Below, piece after piece: positions 37,628 through 45,916 of a stretch of 64,000 bases of DNA. Location of the stretch: assembly GCA_963596435.1 (NCBI GenBank), contig CAVBMG010000004.1:39039-103038 (forward strand), read 5' to 3'. This DNA is from COE1 sp963596435 (lineage in GTDB: Bacteria; Bacillota; Clostridia; Lachnospirales; Lachnospiraceae). A model generated the notes under the pieces. The model did no database searches and was not told where the DNA came from. It was given only the letters and a program-made list of their open reading frames with translations. The position numbers were made by a program, and so were the translations under genes. Positions within the stretch are counted from its first letter, which is position 1. Every line of letters starts with the position of its first letter.

Positions 37628-39834
37628 CCTAATTTGATACCGCCTTCAACAGCAGTAAAATGCAGCAGTTTTGCCTGAAAATCTCCCCACGGATTAGAAA
37701 TCTGTATACCGACATACATCAAAGCTTCTCCCGAATAGCAGATGTCTTCTCCCTCCAGCTTGTAGAGAGCATCCTTTTTAAGTCCTTTCAGCTTAATGTT
37801 TCTGGACTTGAAATTAGCACGATTCAGAACCTGCACAAATGTAACCAGAGCTTCCTTCTGATCCTGACTTACAACTTCCCAGCAGTCATATTTATGATTC
37901 TGCGAGTAAGAATCAATACGGTAATATTCCCCTTCTCTTACCAGATCATTATATTTATGATACATGGCAACCTGCTCAGGGATCATGTCTCTCTCTTCCT
38001 GTGCAATCTTCGTAACATCCAGCTCGTAACCAAATGTTCCAGCCAGTGCTACGATACCTCTTGTCTCAAAAGGTGTTACTCTGCCAACTGTGTGGTTCGG
38101 ACAGTCAGATACATGTGCCCCCATGGTAGATAACGGATAAATCAGAGAAGTTCCTTCCTGAATCTCCAGTCTCTCTATAGCATCGGTATCATCTGAGCAC
38201 CAGATCTGTGGGCTGAAATACAGCATACCGGGATCAAAACGTGCTCCGCCACCAGAGCAGTTCTCCAGTAAAAGGTGTGGAAATTCTTTCGTCAATCTCT
38301 CCTGTAATGCATACACAGCCAGTACATATCTGTGATACAGCTCTCCCTGTCTGTCTGCCGGAAGCTCTGTACTTCCCAGATCTGTCAGTTGGCGGTTCAT
38401 ATCCCATTTTACATACTCAATATTGGCACTGCGCAATATCTTAGCCACACATTCATATACGTAATCCGCCACTTCCTGTCTGGACAGATCCAGCACATAC
38501 TGCTGTCTGGATTCTGTTGCAACTCTGCCCGGGATTGCAATTGCCCAATCAGAATGTTCACGATACAGATCAGAATCAGGAGATATCATCTCCGGCTCAA
38601 ACCAGATACCAAACTTCATGCCAAGCTTATTTACTTCATCTACCAGATATTTCAATCCACCCGGTAATTTTTCTTCATTAACCTGCCAGTCTCCCAATGC
38701 ACAGTTATCACTGCTTCTTGCTCCAAACCAGCCATCATCCATGACCAGCATTTCGATGCCAAGCCCGGAAGCCTCTTTTGCAATACTAAGAAGCTTCTGT
38801 GTTGTAAAATTAAAATACGTTGCTTCCCAGTTATTGATCAGGATCGGACGTTTCTTATCCTTGTATTCACCGCGAATCAGGTGTTTCTTATACAGATGAT
38901 GGAATGCAGTCGTCATGCCATCCAGTCCCTGCGAGGAATATACCATAACAACCTCCGGCGCCTGGAAAGACTCTCCCTGCTCCAGTTTCCAGCAGAAATT
39001 CTCAGGATGGATTCCCATAGACATGCGGATGCTGTCAAACTGTGACACCTCAGCCTGCGCCTGGAAATTACCAGAATATACGAAATTCATCGCATATACT
39101 TCACCCATCTCCTGTGTCGTGCTTGGGCTTACCAGTGCCAGGAATGGATGATCCTGATGACTGGATTCTCCTCTGAATGAGCTGACTTTCTGAATGCCAT
39201 ATCCTACTTTCTTTCTCTGAATGTGACGTTCTCTTGCCCAGCTTCCATGAAGACTGATCATCTCATAATCCTCATTATCCATATCCAGACATGCGGATAA
39301 TACCTTGGTGAGATAAAATGGTTCTGTACCTTCATTTATGATCTTAACGCTTCTGGTAATGACATCTGTGTCACAAAATGCTGTATAATATAACAGAACT
39401 TTCATGCCAATGTGATTATCTACACAGGTAAGTTCCAGTGTTGTAGCTGTTTCTTTATCTGCAAAAGTAGCCGGAAGTCCTTCCAGCTGTGGTTTGCCTT
39501 CCAGGATTCTATGGGAAACATAGGACAGGTTACATCCCAAATAGCCACCCATGGTACGAACGGACAGGCAGCTTTCTCTGTAATCTCCCAGTCCTGCTGT
39601 AGGATATTCAAATGGGAAGCAGTCATAGAAGGAGCAGCGCTCTCTGTTATTCTGGCTTGGTACAAATGGGGCTTCCTGGGTACGCATGCGGTAAGCAATG
39701 TGATGTCCTTGCAATCTTTTGCCGTAATAGATGTGTCCGATGAAGTTCTCTTCATCTACGATACCGAGTAAATAGCTGGTGTTTGGGGTGTCTAACTTAA
39801 AAATTCTTTCTTTCTCAAAATATGTAATGTTCAT
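37624..39834 (-). CDS. GH36 alpha-galactosidase
   Basis: 736 residues from ATG 39834 (GAAAGGAAC ahead). The normal three-part GH36 layout is present: N-terminal beta-supersandwich, TIM barrel with nucleophile Asp in VKWDMNR and acid/base Asp in WCSDDTDAIERL, and C-terminal beta domain. Substrate-binding WFGAR and GLEMLVMDDGW-like motifs are present. It removes alpha-1,6-galactose side groups from galacto(gluco)mannooligosaccharides or raffinose-type sugars. No signal peptide. It lies between the GH2 gene and the LacI-type regulator. Confidence 0.92.
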   Translation of the reverse strand: MNITYFEKERIFKLDTPNTSYLLGIVDEENFIGHIYYGKRLQGHHIAYRMRTQEAPFVPSQNNRERCSFYDCFPFEYPTAGLGDYRESCLSVRTMGGYLGCNLSYVSHRILEGKPQLEGLPATFADKETATTLELTCVDNHIGMKVLLYYTAFCDTDVITRSVKIINEGTEPFYLTKVLSACLDMDNEDYEMISLHGSWARERHIQRKKVGYGIQKVSSFRGESSHQDHPFLALVSPSTTQEMGEVYAMNFVYSGNFQAQAEVSQFDSIRMSMGIHPENFCWKLEQGESFQAPEVVMVYSSQGLDGMTTAFHHLYKKHLIRGEYKDKKRPILINNWEATYFNFTTQKLLSIAKEASGLGIEMLVMDDGWFGARSSDNCALGDWQVNEEKLPGGLKYLVDEVNKLGMKFGIWFEPEMISPDSDLYREHSDWAIAIPGRVATESRQQYVLDLSRQEVADYVYECVAKILRSANIEYVKWDMNRQLTDLGSTELPADRQGELYHRYVLAVYALQERLTKEFPHLLLENCSGGGARFDPGMLYFSPQIWCSDDTDAIERLEIQEGTSLIYPLSTMGAHVSDCPNHTVGRVTPFETRGIVALAGTFGYELDVTKIAQEERDMIPEQVAMYHKYNDLVREGEYYRIDSYSQNHKYDCWEVVSQDQKEALVTFVQVLNRANFKSRNIKLKGLKKDALYKLEGEDICYSGEALMYVGIQISNPWGDFQAKLLHFTAVEGGIKLG

Positions 39835-39882
39835 AAAGTTCCTTTCTGATGGGTTCAAGTGATAGGTTAAGGTTCGAGTGAC

Positions 39883-40036
39883 GAATTGTGCCGCTTTTAC
39901 AATGCAACACAGTCCCGCTCTCGCTACGCGAAAAACGCAGCGGCTACGTAGGTGTGCATGTACCTTACGGTCATGCGCACCAAGTACCGGCGTTTTTCAA
40001 GTGCCTGCTTATGCATTTGTAAAAGCGGTACAATTC
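39883..40036. repeat. Long palindromic intergenic element, full copy
   Basis: Terminal arms 39883-39906 and 40012-40036 (GAATTGTGCCGCTTTTACAA versus TTGTAAAAGCGGTACAATTC, one mismatch, then TGCA on both sides) enclose nested arms GAAAAACGC/GCGTTTTTC (39930-39938, 39990-39998) and GGTGTGCATG/CATGCGCACC (39951-39960, 39972-39981). The whole roughly 154-bp unit can fold on itself and has no coding capacity. A shorter relative lies at 43842-43881. It sits in the 227-bp gap between the GH2 and GH36 genes and may be a miniature mobile element or a structured RNA. Confidence 0.7.
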
Positions 40037-40061
40037 TGTATAGTTACCCTAAGTATGTTAT

Positions 40062-42761
40062 TTAATAAGTATCGCGCAGGGAGCGGATGCGCAGGCGGTT
40101 TTTGACGTCTGTGGCATCGGTAAAGTTACCATTTATAATGTCCTCATTTGTAAAGGATATTACACGTGGTTTATCATTGGTCAGGTTAATGATATTGTCG
40201 GAGAGGATTACATCGGCATCGGTGAAGTCTACTTCGACAAATGGGGTATACACGTTGCTTTGCAGGGCGATGGTATAATTGTTTGCATTGCCTGCTACTT
40301 CTGCGTGTATGCTGGGTTGTGGCAGTTCTACGTGTTTGTATGGTACAAGGGTATCGCTTTCGGTCTGTACTCTGCCATCTTCATAGGTGAAGACTGCTTC
40401 TACGAAAACGTCTTTCTTATCGTAATAGCGATGTGTATCATCTTCCACACGTTTAGCGGCTGGTGTTGTCAGGATTCGCAGCTGTCTCTGTACATAGCTG
40501 CTATAGTCTTCTTCCAGAGCTTTACTTACGCCAAAGGCTGGCACAACTACATGCTGTGTAGCAGTCGTTATGACTTGGAAATCGAAAGTCTTCAGAGTCA
40601 TAGTCACAGTTACCCCTACTGGCTGTGCAGTTTCATTCTGCACATGGGCTGCTACTGCACTGAAATGTTCTCCACCGTTGCGCTCGGCAGTATCTGTGTC
40701 AGCAATTCTGACAATGCTTCCAGCTACTGGTTCATAGAATCTGCACGCCATGTAATGAAGTGCTTTCCATCTGCCGTAATAATCAATACTGGACCAGGAT
40801 GCAACAGGCCAGTTATCATTGATCTGCCAGTACAAAGTTCCCATGCATCTGCCACGGTTACGTCTCCAGTGCTCCACACCTGATTTGATTGCTACCGCCT
40901 GAAGTACCTGGGTTACGTATAACAGGCTTTCAAAATCCTTAGGATAGCGGAAGTTCTCTGCCAGATAGTACAGCATTTTGCCATTGGCAGCATCATTCTT
41001 CTGGTGGCTTTCCATAACCGGTGAGAAGATATTTCTATCCTGTGGTTCTGTATAGGAATATACTGTCTTTTCTGATGGAAAAGACTGAAATCCAAACTCT
41101 GAGCAGAATCGGAAGAAATACTTCTGATAGTCAGAAAATGGCTTCTGTCCATGCCATACTTCCCAATAGTGGGTATCTCCACGGTTCTCATCCCCCGGTT
41201 CATCAAAGCATCCGCCTGATGAAGGAGACGAAGGCCAGAAAAAGGTCTGGTCATCTGCCTTTTTCAGTGCCTTGGGCAGGATATATTCGAACTGTTTGAT
41301 ATAATCAGCGCATAAATACTGGCTCTGGGTCTGATAATTGCCCCAGTACGCCCAGGCTGACTCAATCTCATTGTTGCCGCACCACAGTCCCAGACTTGCA
41401 TGATGACGCAGTCGCTTTACATTATCTATTGTCTCTGCCGCAATGCTGTCCTCAAATTCCTGCGTTACATCATATACATTGCAGGCATACATCAGGTCCT
41501 GCCATACGATAATGCCGTACTCATCACACAGATCATAGAATTCGTCTGATGGGTAATAGCCACCGCCCCATACTCTCAGACAATTATAATGGGCTTTTAC
41601 TGAACTGCGTACCAGATATTCCATCCTCTCTCTGGTAATTCTGTTGTATACACAATCCTCTGGAATATAATCCGCTCCCATGGCAAAGAATTTTACTCCA
41701 TTGATCATGAATGCGAACTCTTCACCCCATTGGTCTTTATCCCTGCTCACGGTAAAAGTCCGAAGTCCAATACGATCTGTGCGCATCTGAGCTTCTTCGC
41801 CATTAGTAAGCAGTCTGGTCTCTACTGTATACAGCGGATGCTCACCCAGTCCATTTACCCACCATAACTGCGGATTCTGTATAGCAAATTCTGACACATA
41901 TGTCACATTATCTTCTGTTGTCATCACATGTTTGTCCAGAAGATGTCCCTGCGGATCATACACGCCCACTTCCATGGAAGTCTTTTCATGGATAGTTTCT
42001 TCATGAGATGCTTCTTCGCTGGAATCCCTTCCTGTAGAACACTTCCCCATGGAATGGTTTCCCATAGAGTCTGCACATTCAAGCACTGCTTCTACCTGTA
42101 ATGTGACCTGACCTTTCGTATGTTCCTGCTGATATTTCACTTCAGCAATTCTGGCTGTACAATAAGCCTGTATCTCAATATCACGGAAGATGCCCGCATC
42201 CGGTAACTGAGCGCCCCAGTCCCATCCAAACATGGAATGTGCCTTTCTGATATACTGATTACCTGCAATCGCTCCACTTGCCTCTATCGTAATCTTCTTA
42301 TCTGCCGGTGCTGACGCTTCTCTCTCTTCTATATAGCGAAGTGTAGATTTAAAATAAAAGCGTATGGAATTGCTGCCCTCATGCAGATATTCCTTTACAG
42401 GGATTCTCCAGGTTCTGTGCATATTATCCATACAAATGACATGCGTGTCATTTATATATAAGTCAGCCAGTGTATCTATCCCATAGCAGACCAGTTGTAT
42501 CACATCCTGATTCAACAATTCCTGTGTCACTTCAAAGCTGCGTTCAAATATATAATCCTGCCAGAAAAGGTCTCTGGCTGTGTATTCATTCTGTCTGTAA
42601 TAGGGGTCTTCTATCGCCCCTGCATCCAGTAACGTGGACAATACGGAGCCGGGAATCCGAGCCTGATAAGCTTCTGCCAATCCATAGCTTTTCATATAGG
42701 TATCTTCTTCTTTGCACACCGGATGCATCGTCCACATTCCATTCAATGTCTGTTTCTGCAT
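40062..42761 (-). CDS. GH2 beta-mannosidase
   Basis: 899 residues from ATG 42761; an upstream GTG is possible. The GH2 layout of the beta-mannosidase branch is seen: sugar-binding jelly roll, immunoglobulin-like domain, TIM barrel with acid/base Glu in CGNNEIESAW and nucleophile Glu in FCSEFGFQSFP, then two C-terminal beta domains. The motif GWDWGAQLPDAGI is typical of mannosidases rather than galactosidases. It removes terminal beta-mannose from short mannooligosaccharides in the cytoplasm. The immunoglobulin-like domain carries a 35-residue repeat insert (41967-42071). It starts 24 bp after the second LacI-type gene. Confidence 0.92.
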   Translation of the reverse strand: MQKQTLNGMWTMHPVCKEEDTYMKSYGLAEAYQARIPGSVLSTLLDAGAIEDPYYRQNEYTARDLFWQDYIFERSFEVTQELLNQDVIQLVCYGIDTLADLYINDTHVICMDNMHRTWRIPVKEYLHEGSNSIRFYFKSTLRYIEEREASAPADKKITIEASGAIAGNQYIRKAHSMFGWDWGAQLPDAGIFRDIEIQAYCTARIAEVKYQQEHTKGQVTLQVEAVLECADSMGNHSMGKCSTGRDSSEEASHEETIHEKTSMEVGVYDPQGHLLDKHVMTTEDNVTYVSEFAIQNPQLWWVNGLGEHPLYTVETRLLTNGEEAQMRTDRIGLRTFTVSRDKDQWGEEFAFMINGVKFFAMGADYIPEDCVYNRITRERMEYLVRSSVKAHYNCLRVWGGGYYPSDEFYDLCDEYGIIVWQDLMYACNVYDVTQEFEDSIAAETIDNVKRLRHHASLGLWCGNNEIESAWAYWGNYQTQSQYLCADYIKQFEYILPKALKKADDQTFFWPSSPSSGGCFDEPGDENRGDTHYWEVWHGQKPFSDYQKYFFRFCSEFGFQSFPSEKTVYSYTEPQDRNIFSPVMESHQKNDAANGKMLYYLAENFRYPKDFESLLYVTQVLQAVAIKSGVEHWRRNRGRCMGTLYWQINDNWPVASWSSIDYYGRWKALHYMACRFYEPVAGSIVRIADTDTAERNGGEHFSAVAAHVQNETAQPVGVTVTMTLKTFDFQVITTATQHVVVPAFGVSKALEEDYSSYVQRQLRILTTPAAKRVEDDTHRYYDKKDVFVEAVFTYEDGRVQTESDTLVPYKHVELPQPSIHAEVAGNANNYTIALQSNVYTPFVEVDFTDADVILSDNIINLTNDKPRVISFTNEDIINGNFTDATDVKNRLRIRSLRDTY
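41967..42071 (-). repeat. Decayed 15-bp tandem repeat inside the GH2 gene
   Basis: Seven consecutive 15-bp units encode pentapeptides of the pattern x-S-M-G-x drifting to x-S-x-E-E: DSMGN, HSMGK, CSTGR, DSSEE, ASHEE, TIHEK, TSMEV. The insert is polar, low in complexity and in frame. Confidence 0.65.
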
Positions 42762-42785
42762 ATACTTCACCACGCCTTTCTTGCT

Positions 42786-43802
42786 CTAACCTAATAATGG
42801 GTAAGTTACCAAGGTTACAAATGTATTATCCAGATCAGGGTCTTTGATTCTGTCTACTACAGATTTCACCAGTCTTCTACCCAGCGCTTCTATTCTTACA
42901 TCCACTGTCAGAATGTCTTTTTTGAAAAAATCTTCTTCTATCGTATGATCAAATCCTGTAATGATTGTTCGCTCAGCAAGTGCCGGATTCTTCCTCAACA
43001 ATACAGTTGCTGTATACTTGGCAATATCATCATTCTCACAGATAATTGCATCCGGCATATATGGCATCTGGTCAATTGCCTCTTCCACCATGCTGTACCC
43101 ATAATACACATCATTGGAAGGATGCGTGAACAGCATCTTCTGATCCGGCTCGATTCCCTTCTTTCTACAGGCACTCATAAATCCAAGCAATCTTGCCTGT
43201 ACAACTCTGGAACCTTCTGCAAATCCAATAAATGCAAAGCTTGTGCATTTTTTTACATCAATGCAATATTCTGTCAGTCTGTTCATGGAATAGAAGCCTT
43301 CCAGATTGTATACATCACCAAGCGCAATATACTCCTGCGCATCCACCGGCGTATTAAAGAAAGTCATGGGAAGTCCTGCCCTGGCAATGCCTTTTACAAA
43401 TCGGATTGGAAAAATACACAGAAAAATGATACCCTGTACATCATCCTCTAACTGTTCCAACACTTCATCTCCATCCAGATCATCTTCGTTCACAATATAG
43501 AGCTGCATACGATAGCCTTCCTGCTTGGCTCCATCGCTGATGCCTGCCAGTGTGGTATTCCAGAACAGGGACTGCCAACGGTTGAACAATACAAGTATTG
43601 TCCCTCCTCCGGTTTTTCTTTTCTGATGCATGACTTCTTCTACCAGTGCATCATCCAGCTTGGCATATCCCATCTGACAGGCTTTCTGTACGACTGCCTG
43701 TCTGGTTTCCGGCGATACGCTGCCGTTGCTTAATGCTTTGGCTACTGTATTTCTGCTCAGTCCCATTTCTTTGGCTATATCCTGAATCGTAACTCTCTTC
43801 AC
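42786..43802 (-). CDS. LacI-family transcriptional regulator upstream of GH2/GH36
   Basis: 338 residues starting at GTG 43802 with GAGGAGG 9 bp ahead. The N-terminal helix-turn-helix (VTIQDIAKEMGLSRNTVAKA) is followed by a linker longer than usual and a sugar-binding-protein-like domain. It is sequence-distinct from the other LacI-type protein of the locus, so the glycosidase and importer parts may respond to different inducers. It probably shares a transcript with GH2 and GH36 from the promoter at 43942-43970. Confidence 0.9.
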   Translation of the reverse strand: MKRVTIQDIAKEMGLSRNTVAKALSNGSVSPETRQAVVQKACQMGYAKLDDALVEEVMHQKRKTGGGTILVLFNRWQSLFWNTTLAGISDGAKQEGYRMQLYIVNEDDLDGDEVLEQLEDDVQGIIFLCIFPIRFVKGIARAGLPMTFFNTPVDAQEYIALGDVYNLEGFYSMNRLTEYCIDVKKCTSFAFIGFAEGSRVVQARLLGFMSACRKKGIEPDQKMLFTHPSNDVYYGYSMVEEAIDQMPYMPDAIICENDDIAKYTATVLLRKNPALAERTIITGFDHTIEEDFFKKDILTVDVRIEALGRRLVKSVVDRIKDPDLDNTFVTLVTYPLLG

Positions 43803-43841
43803 TGATCATCCTCCTCTTTTGAATGTGTTATAACAAGGGAC

Positions 43842-43881
43842 GAATTGTGCTGCTTATGCATTTGGGGAAGCTGTACAATTC
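43842..43881. repeat. Palindromic intergenic element, short copy
   Basis: GAATTGTGCTGCTT (43842-43855) and AAGCTGTACAATTC (43868-43881) are imperfect inverted arms around a 12-nt centre. The stretch 43851-43885 matches the right end of the long element (40006-40040) almost base for base, and the first 10 bases match its left end, so this looks like an internal-deletion derivative. Confidence 0.65.
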
Positions 43882-43941
43882 TGTATCTTGCGATAATATC
43901 GTTTACAGTTATCTGATAAATTATCTACTTCTATAAGTTTG

Positions 43942-43970
43942 AGTATAATAAATGCACACTGCAATGTCAA
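43942..43970 (-). promoter_or_regulatory. Promoter of the second LacI-family gene, overlapped by an inverted repeat
   Basis: TTGACA (43970-43965), a 17-nt spacer and TATACT (43947-43942) on the minus strand. The inverted repeat AAATGCACAC-N15-GTGTGCATTT (43950-43984) encloses the -35 box and most of the spacer. It could be an operator or the terminator of the upstream NUDIX gene. A third TGCACAC box is at 44009-44015, and CGATAATATCG (43891-43901) lies downstream near the transcription start. Confidence 0.7.
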
Positions 43971-44026
43971 TACGGTGTGCATTTATTTTGCATTTTATAT
44001 ATTCATTTTGCACACTTATGTATCAA

Positions 44027-44653
44027 TTATGCATCATAGTGTGTATGCAGGAAGGAGAAGGGATTGGATTTCTCGCTTCGCAGAAAGTTCATGAGAAGGT
44101 AGGCTGCACGCAGGGATACTTTTTCTTCTCTCAGGATGCGTGCGGCTTCCTTTTTATCAACAAGGAGAACTTGTATTGTTTCGGTGTCTTCCATATGAGT
44201 CTGGTTGATCTGACCTGTGGCATATCCAAATACGGCATTACAGCTTTCATCGGTGAAGCCTGCTCCCATGAAGAAGGGGCGTCTGTAGGCTGGCTCTCCA
44301 TCTTCGTATACGGTGAAGGTAAGCCCTGTCTCTTCCATCATTTCACGGATTGCTGCCTCTTCGGGCGTCTCTCCCTCATCAATCAATCCCGCCGGCAGTT
44401 CATAGAGGTAATCATCCAGTGGGTAACGATATTGCCGGATCATCACGATCTTATCCGGGTCTTCCTTGAGAACCGGATAGATTACCACACCTTCTGCCAG
44501 GCTGTCTTTGGTATAAATCTTCAGTTCTTTCTCTTTACGCCTTGATACGAAATAGTAATCAAACTTTCTTCCTGCATCTGTAAGTGCATCCAATTTGAAA
44601 AGATTCAGAAATTTATTATCCGACATTTTATGTATAGCAGTATACTTTTTCAC
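44027..44653 (-). CDS. NUDIX hydrolase (ADP-ribose pyrophosphatase-like)
   Basis: 208 residues, GTG start at 44653 with AAGGAGG ahead. The NUDIX box is complete: Gly at GLIDEGE, then REMMEETG (G-x5-E-x7-R-E-U-x-E-E-x-G-U). The region before it (VMIRQYRYPLDDYLYELPAG) is that of ADP-sugar pyrophosphatases, which hydrolyse ADP-ribose and similar compounds. It is divergent from the HD-GYP gene. Exact substrate is unknown. Confidence 0.88.
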   Translation of the reverse strand: MKKYTAIHKMSDNKFLNLFKLDALTDAGRKFDYYFVSRRKEKELKIYTKDSLAEGVVIYPVLKEDPDKIVMIRQYRYPLDDYLYELPAGLIDEGETPEEAAIREMMEETGLTFTVYEDGEPAYRRPFFMGAGFTDESCNAVFGYATGQINQTHMEDTETIQVLLVDKKEAARILREEKVSLRAAYLLMNFLRSEKSNPFSFLHTHYDA

Positions 44654-44672
44654 TAAATTATCCTCCTTATAT

Positions 44673-44700
44673 TTGACTTTTCATACAAAAGAATTAAAAT
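44673..44700 (+). promoter_or_regulatory. Promoter of the HD-GYP gene
   Basis: TTGACT (44673-44678), a 16-nt spacer and TAAAAT (44695-44700), 35 bp ahead of the ATG at 44736. Confidence 0.55.
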
Positions 44701-44735
44701 GTAGTTATAAAATTGTAAAGAAAGGTGACAAAAGC

Positions 44736-45875
44736 ATGAAGAAGATACCCGTTACCGACTTACGTCCCGGTATGGTAACCGCTGAAGACATCCTCACCTA
44801 TGACTTGAAAATGATTGTCCCAAAGGGTGTCGTACTGACAGAAAATATCATATCAAGACTGGAGTCCTATTCCGTCTATTATGTGCATATTGAAGATACT
44901 GTTGTCAACGAGCTTAATGCTCCTATGACATTATCCAAAATTCTGGATGCCGATGCCGTTCAGACCAATAAGGAAAAGATACGCAGCAGCCTTCAGTTCC
45001 AGCATTTTCAGCAGGATTTCAACAGATGTGCAGAGCATTTCCGCGATAATCTGATGAAATCACTTTACCGCAATGAACCCTTCTACGTCAATGGTCTTTT
45101 GGAAGAGACCATGCAGATGATGCATCAAGAGAATTCTTATATCAATGTATTTGATATGCTTCTCAATATGCGAAACGTAGATGATTCTGTATACAATCAC
45201 AGCCTGGATGTTGCATTAATCTGCAACATTTTATCAAAGTGGCTTCATTTCTCCGAGGCAGATCAGACTATGGCAACTGCCTGTGGTCTTTTCCATGATG
45301 TAGGTAAATTTCTCCTGCCAACCGGGGTCTTACGCAAGCCCGGTAAGCTGACCAGGGATGAATTTGAAATTATTAAGACTCATACCATAGAAGGTTTTCA
45401 TTTACTGAATAAATACGATAATATTCCACAGCATGTAAAGAATGCCGCGCTGATGCATCATGAGAAATGTGATGGCAGTGGTTATCCCTATGGATTAAAA
45501 GGTCCTGAAATTGACAAGTTTGCCAAAATCGTCACCATTGCAGATATATTCGATGCCATGACCAGTGAACGTGTTTATCGTCGCGCCATGTGTCCCTTCT
45601 CAGTCATCAAAGCCTTTGAAGATGAAGGTATTCAGAAATATGAGATGAAATACATCCTGACTTTCCTTGAAAATGTTGCCAATTCTTATCTGAATCACCG
45701 TGTCACATTAACGAACGGTATGGAAGGCAACGTAATCTTTATTAATCAGGATAATTTTTCAAGACCTGTTATCCAGACATCTGATAATCAGATCATTGAT
45801 CTGCAGAAGCAATATTATCAGGACATTATGAACCTGTCTGCTCAGAAAAATGTAGCAATTGAAACGATCATATAA
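44736..45875 (+). CDS. HD-GYP domain protein (probable cyclic di-GMP phosphodiesterase)
   Basis: 379 residues from ATG 44736, with AAAGGTGA ahead; the longer frame runs across the promoter. An N-terminal domain of about 100 residues (ITDLRPGM-like start seen here as VTDLRPGMVTAEDILTYD) precedes the HD-GYP domain (about 130-320) with metal-binding HDVGK and the HHEKCDGSGYP signature. All hallmark residues are present, so it should hydrolyse cyclic di-GMP. It is convergent with the decayed GGDEF sensor gene and shares a terminator with it. Confidence 0.92.
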   Translation: MKKIPVTDLRPGMVTAEDILTYDLKMIVPKGVVLTENIISRLESYSVYYVHIEDTVVNELNAPMTLSKILDADAVQTNKEKIRSSLQFQHFQQDFNRCAEHFRDNLMKSLYRNEPFYVNGLLEETMQMMHQENSYINVFDMLLNMRNVDDSVYNHSLDVALICNILSKWLHFSEADQTMATACGLFHDVGKFLLPTGVLRKPGKLTRDEFEIIKTHTIEGFHLLNKYDNIPQHVKNAALMHHEKCDGSGYPYGLKGPEIDKFAKIVTIADIFDAMTSERVYRRAMCPFSVIKAFEDEGIQKYEMKYILTFLENVANSYLNHRVTLTNGMEGNVIFINQDNFSRPVIQTSDNQIIDLQKQYYQDIMNLSAQKNVAIETII

Positions 45876-45877
45876 AA

Positions 45878-45912
45878 AATCCCCACAGAAAGTCGAAACT
45901 TCTGTGGGGATT
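45878..45912. terminator. Bidirectional terminator between HD-GYP gene and GGDEF pseudogene
   Basis: AATCCCCACAGAA/TTCTGTGGGGATT is a perfect 13-bp stem with a 9-nt loop. On the minus strand it is followed by TTTTTT; on the plus strand by CTCTTTAT. Confidence 0.88.
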
Positions 45913-45916
45913 CTCT

